IMG/VR virus record: IMGVR_UViG_3300020445_000076
Coordinates: 1-23,857 of that record
Reading direction: 5' to 3' (one strand)
Source: a virus
DNA length: 23,857 nucleotides
Shown: positions 22,495 to 23,857 of the stretch, one piece after another
Position numbering within the stretch: the first letter of the stretch is position 1
How the letters are laid out: each line of letters opens with the position of its first letter
Translations under genes and position numbers: made by a program
Notes under the pieces: model-generated
The model's input: the letters and a program-made list of their open reading frames with translations, nothing else
The model's database searches: none
Told to the model about the DNA's origin: nothing

Positions 22495-22502
22495 TATTTA
22501 TT
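22495..22502 (-). promoter_or_regulatory. T4-type late promoter (AATAAATA) upstream of gp18
   Basis: AATAAATA matches the NATAAATA consensus and lies 40 bases before the gp18 ATG in the 83-base gap after the zinc-finger gene. It would drive gp18 and gp19. Confidence 0.75.
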
Positions 22503-22538
22503 AAAAACTACTTTTTCAACGGGGAAACAACACGTGAA

Positions 22539-22781
22539 CTACCAATCAGGATATGATTGAGTGCAATTACATTTATGTCTACTCTCTTTAACCCTACTTA
22601 TAGTGCACTTCTTACACTCATAGGAGTATGCTGAAGGAAGATCACCTCTATCCTTACGTGTAAGGTAAAATCCTTCTAATAAATCTTTTGATTCTCCACA
22701 AACTCTACATTTACGCTGAACAAATAATAGATGTTCTAATCCAATCTGCCTGTCTATGTTCATTAGTAAAGGTATTCCCAC
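22539..22781 (-). CDS. Small zinc-finger protein next to terminase
   Basis: An 80-residue protein with CRVCG and CKKC pairs about 32 residues apart, then CNC near the end, a probable four-cysteine zinc ribbon. The stretch KDLLEGFYLTRKDRG followed by YSYECKKCT resembles zinc-ribbon parts of phage HNH-type endonucleases, but no HNH core follows. The GTG at 22781 has AAGGAG 7 bases upstream; an ATG at 22763 (MNIDRQIGLEHL), overlapping the gp17 stop as TAATG, is the alternative. A helper role in packaging is suggested only by its place after gp17. Confidence 0.7.
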   Translation of the reverse strand: MGIPLLMNIDRQIGLEHLLFVQRKCRVCGESKDLLEGFYLTRKDRGDLPSAYSYECKKCTISRVKESRHKCNCTQSYPDW

Positions 22782-23857
22782 ATATATTCTCCTTGCGACT
22801 CACCATATTCAGATGTTTCAGATTGTTTCCAAGTAGTTCCATCTTCATCAACAAAAACTTCACTCTCAAGCCCATTCTCAATGAAACCAAAGGGTGCCAT
22901 ATCTGCTTCGATTGCTTCTTTCTGTTCTAGATAGATCTGATTTCTAACGTCAGAGTCATGCAACTCTTTGAAATAATCAGTAAGAGCAACCCAACTAAAG
23001 ATAACTAAACACATAGCGAGGTCGTCATTACAACCATCCTCTGCTTGCCATGCTGGTCCTTTCTGAATAAAGGTAGTTAACTCAGATATTATATCATAGT
23101 CTGCAAGAAGTAATTTGTCATCCTCTAACAATGCTTTAAGGTTAGAACAACCAGTTTTCTTAACAGTAGTAGTCATCTTGACACCTAACTGTGTCTTACT
23201 ACCAGAGAATCCCTGTCCTACTACTTGACCTGCACGACCTCTCATAGCACACATGAGAAGGTTATCATACTCTAGATCAAACTGTAGTATATCTGCTACC
23301 TGCCCACCAATATCATTTACTTCTACCATCACATAAGCATGATTGTATGCCATTGCAACATTATGGATGATGTTAGGGAACATGATTGGTTTAATCTCAC
23401 AATTCCTATACTTACCAACCAACTTATATGGTATTTCTGTCGTATCAATAACAGTAAATGCAGAGTAATCCTTACTCACACCTCTAGCAACGTCAACAGC
23501 CATAACATAGATATGATCCTTAATAGGTTCCTCATAGATATCTAACCCTGCACTACGTTTCAATGGGTCTTCATATACCAGAGTACGTAACTTAGCAGCA
23601 GATATTAATGTATCAACTGATCCTAAGAATTCACATTCAAACTCAACCTTAAACTGTTCTTCAGATGTATTAGCAATCGTCTGTTTCTTCCATTCAGCAT
23701 CCCTACCTGGTACTTGAGACCAGTGTACTTCTGTTGTTGTGTACTCGTTCTTACCTCTCTCAGCATCATGCCAGAGTTTATAGAACATATTCATCCCGTG
23801 AGGGGTAGATATGATAATAACTTTAGTTGACTTACCAGAAGATATAGTAGGATAGAC
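22763..23857 (-). CDS. gp17: Terminase large subunit gp17 (partial, nuclease domain)
   Basis: Motor ATPase and headful nuclease of DNA packaging. The frame is open for 365 codons to the window edge, so only the C-terminal part is present. The first residues, SGKSTKVIIISTPHG, match the T4 coupling motif region (SGRRSKIIITTTPNG) at the end of the ATPase domain. The nuclease acidic residues are visible in MAVDVARG, VEVNDIGGQ and EDGCNDDLAM, corresponding to D401, E458 and D542 in T4. The conserved AVGCSTLKDLIEKDKL region of T4 appears as KTGCSNLKALLEDDKL. The ATPase Walker motifs lie beyond the window. Confidence 0.96.
   Translation of the reverse strand, partial: VYPTISSGKSTKVIIISTPHGMNMFYKLWHDAERGKNEYTTTEVHWSQVPGRDAEWKKQTIANTSEEQFKVEFECEFLGSVDTLISAAKLRTLVYEDPLKRSAGLDIYEEPIKDHIYVMAVDVARGVSKDYSAFTVIDTTEIPYKLVGKYRNCEIKPIMFPNIIHNVAMAYNHAYVMVEVNDIGGQVADILQFDLEYDNLLMCAMRGRAGQVVGQGFSGSKTQLGVKMTTTVKKTGCSNLKALLEDDKLLLADYDIISELTTFIQKGPAWQAEDGCNDDLAMCLVIFSWVALTDYFKELHDSDVRNQIYLEQKEAIEADMAPFGFIENGLESEVFVDEDGTTWKQSETSEYGESQGEYMWEYLY

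Noticed and set aside
22503-22516. AAAAACTACTTTTT inverted repeat after the zinc-finger gene
   Set aside because: The stem is five A-T pairs only, too weak for a terminator.

Overview
This window is part of the genome of a T4-like myovirus, most probably a marine cyanophage infecting Synechococcus or Prochlorococcus. The evidence is the T4 core gene set on one strand with a cyanophage-type arrangement. A CobS homologue and a 2OG-Fe(II) oxygenase lie among the replication and recombination genes, the sheath, tube and scaffold proteins are enlarged, and no gp24 follows gp23. No photosynthesis genes (psbA, psbD, hli) are seen here. Every convincing gene is on the minus strand, so transcription runs from high to low coordinates. 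The host assignment is inference.

In the direction of transcription, 23857 to 13870 is the late morphogenesis block: terminase large subunit gp17 (cut by the window edge), a small zinc-finger protein, tail sheath gp18, tail tube gp19, portal gp20, a gp67-like prohead core protein, prohead protease gp21, scaffold gp22 and major capsid protein gp23. A strong intrinsic terminator follows gp23 at 13822-13847. T4-type late promoter octamers (NATAAATA) lie upstream of gp18, gp22 and the 12203-12772 structural gene. A one-base variant (CTAAATA, or CTAAATT at gp23) lies upstream of several other genes.

13780 to 12798 holds four small genes of unknown function, two of them predicted membrane proteins. 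A tail-tube-like structural protein (12203-12772) leads into the recombination and transcription block: uvsY, uvsW, an Sm-like small protein, then a sigma70-type promoter with a palindromic spacer in front of the late sigma factor gp55. The nuclease pair gp47 (Mre11-like) and gp46 (Rad50-like) follows, with a 2OG-Fe(II) oxygenase and a 90-residue protein between them.

5563 to 5296 is a small gene with its own strong ribosome binding site and a downstream hairpin. From 5261 to the left edge runs a tightly coupled operon: a CobT-like protein (HExxH metal-site motif, acidic linker, von Willebrand A domain), an unrecognised phage protein, the AAA+ ATPase CobS, a DUF3310-like protein, sliding clamp gp45 and clamp loader gp44 (cut by the edge). 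The most interesting content is this AAA+/VWA chelatase-like pair joined to the replication clamp genes, the tandem beta repeats inserted in the tail sheath, and the promoter architecture. No tRNA, CRISPR array, insertion sequence or attachment site was recognised.
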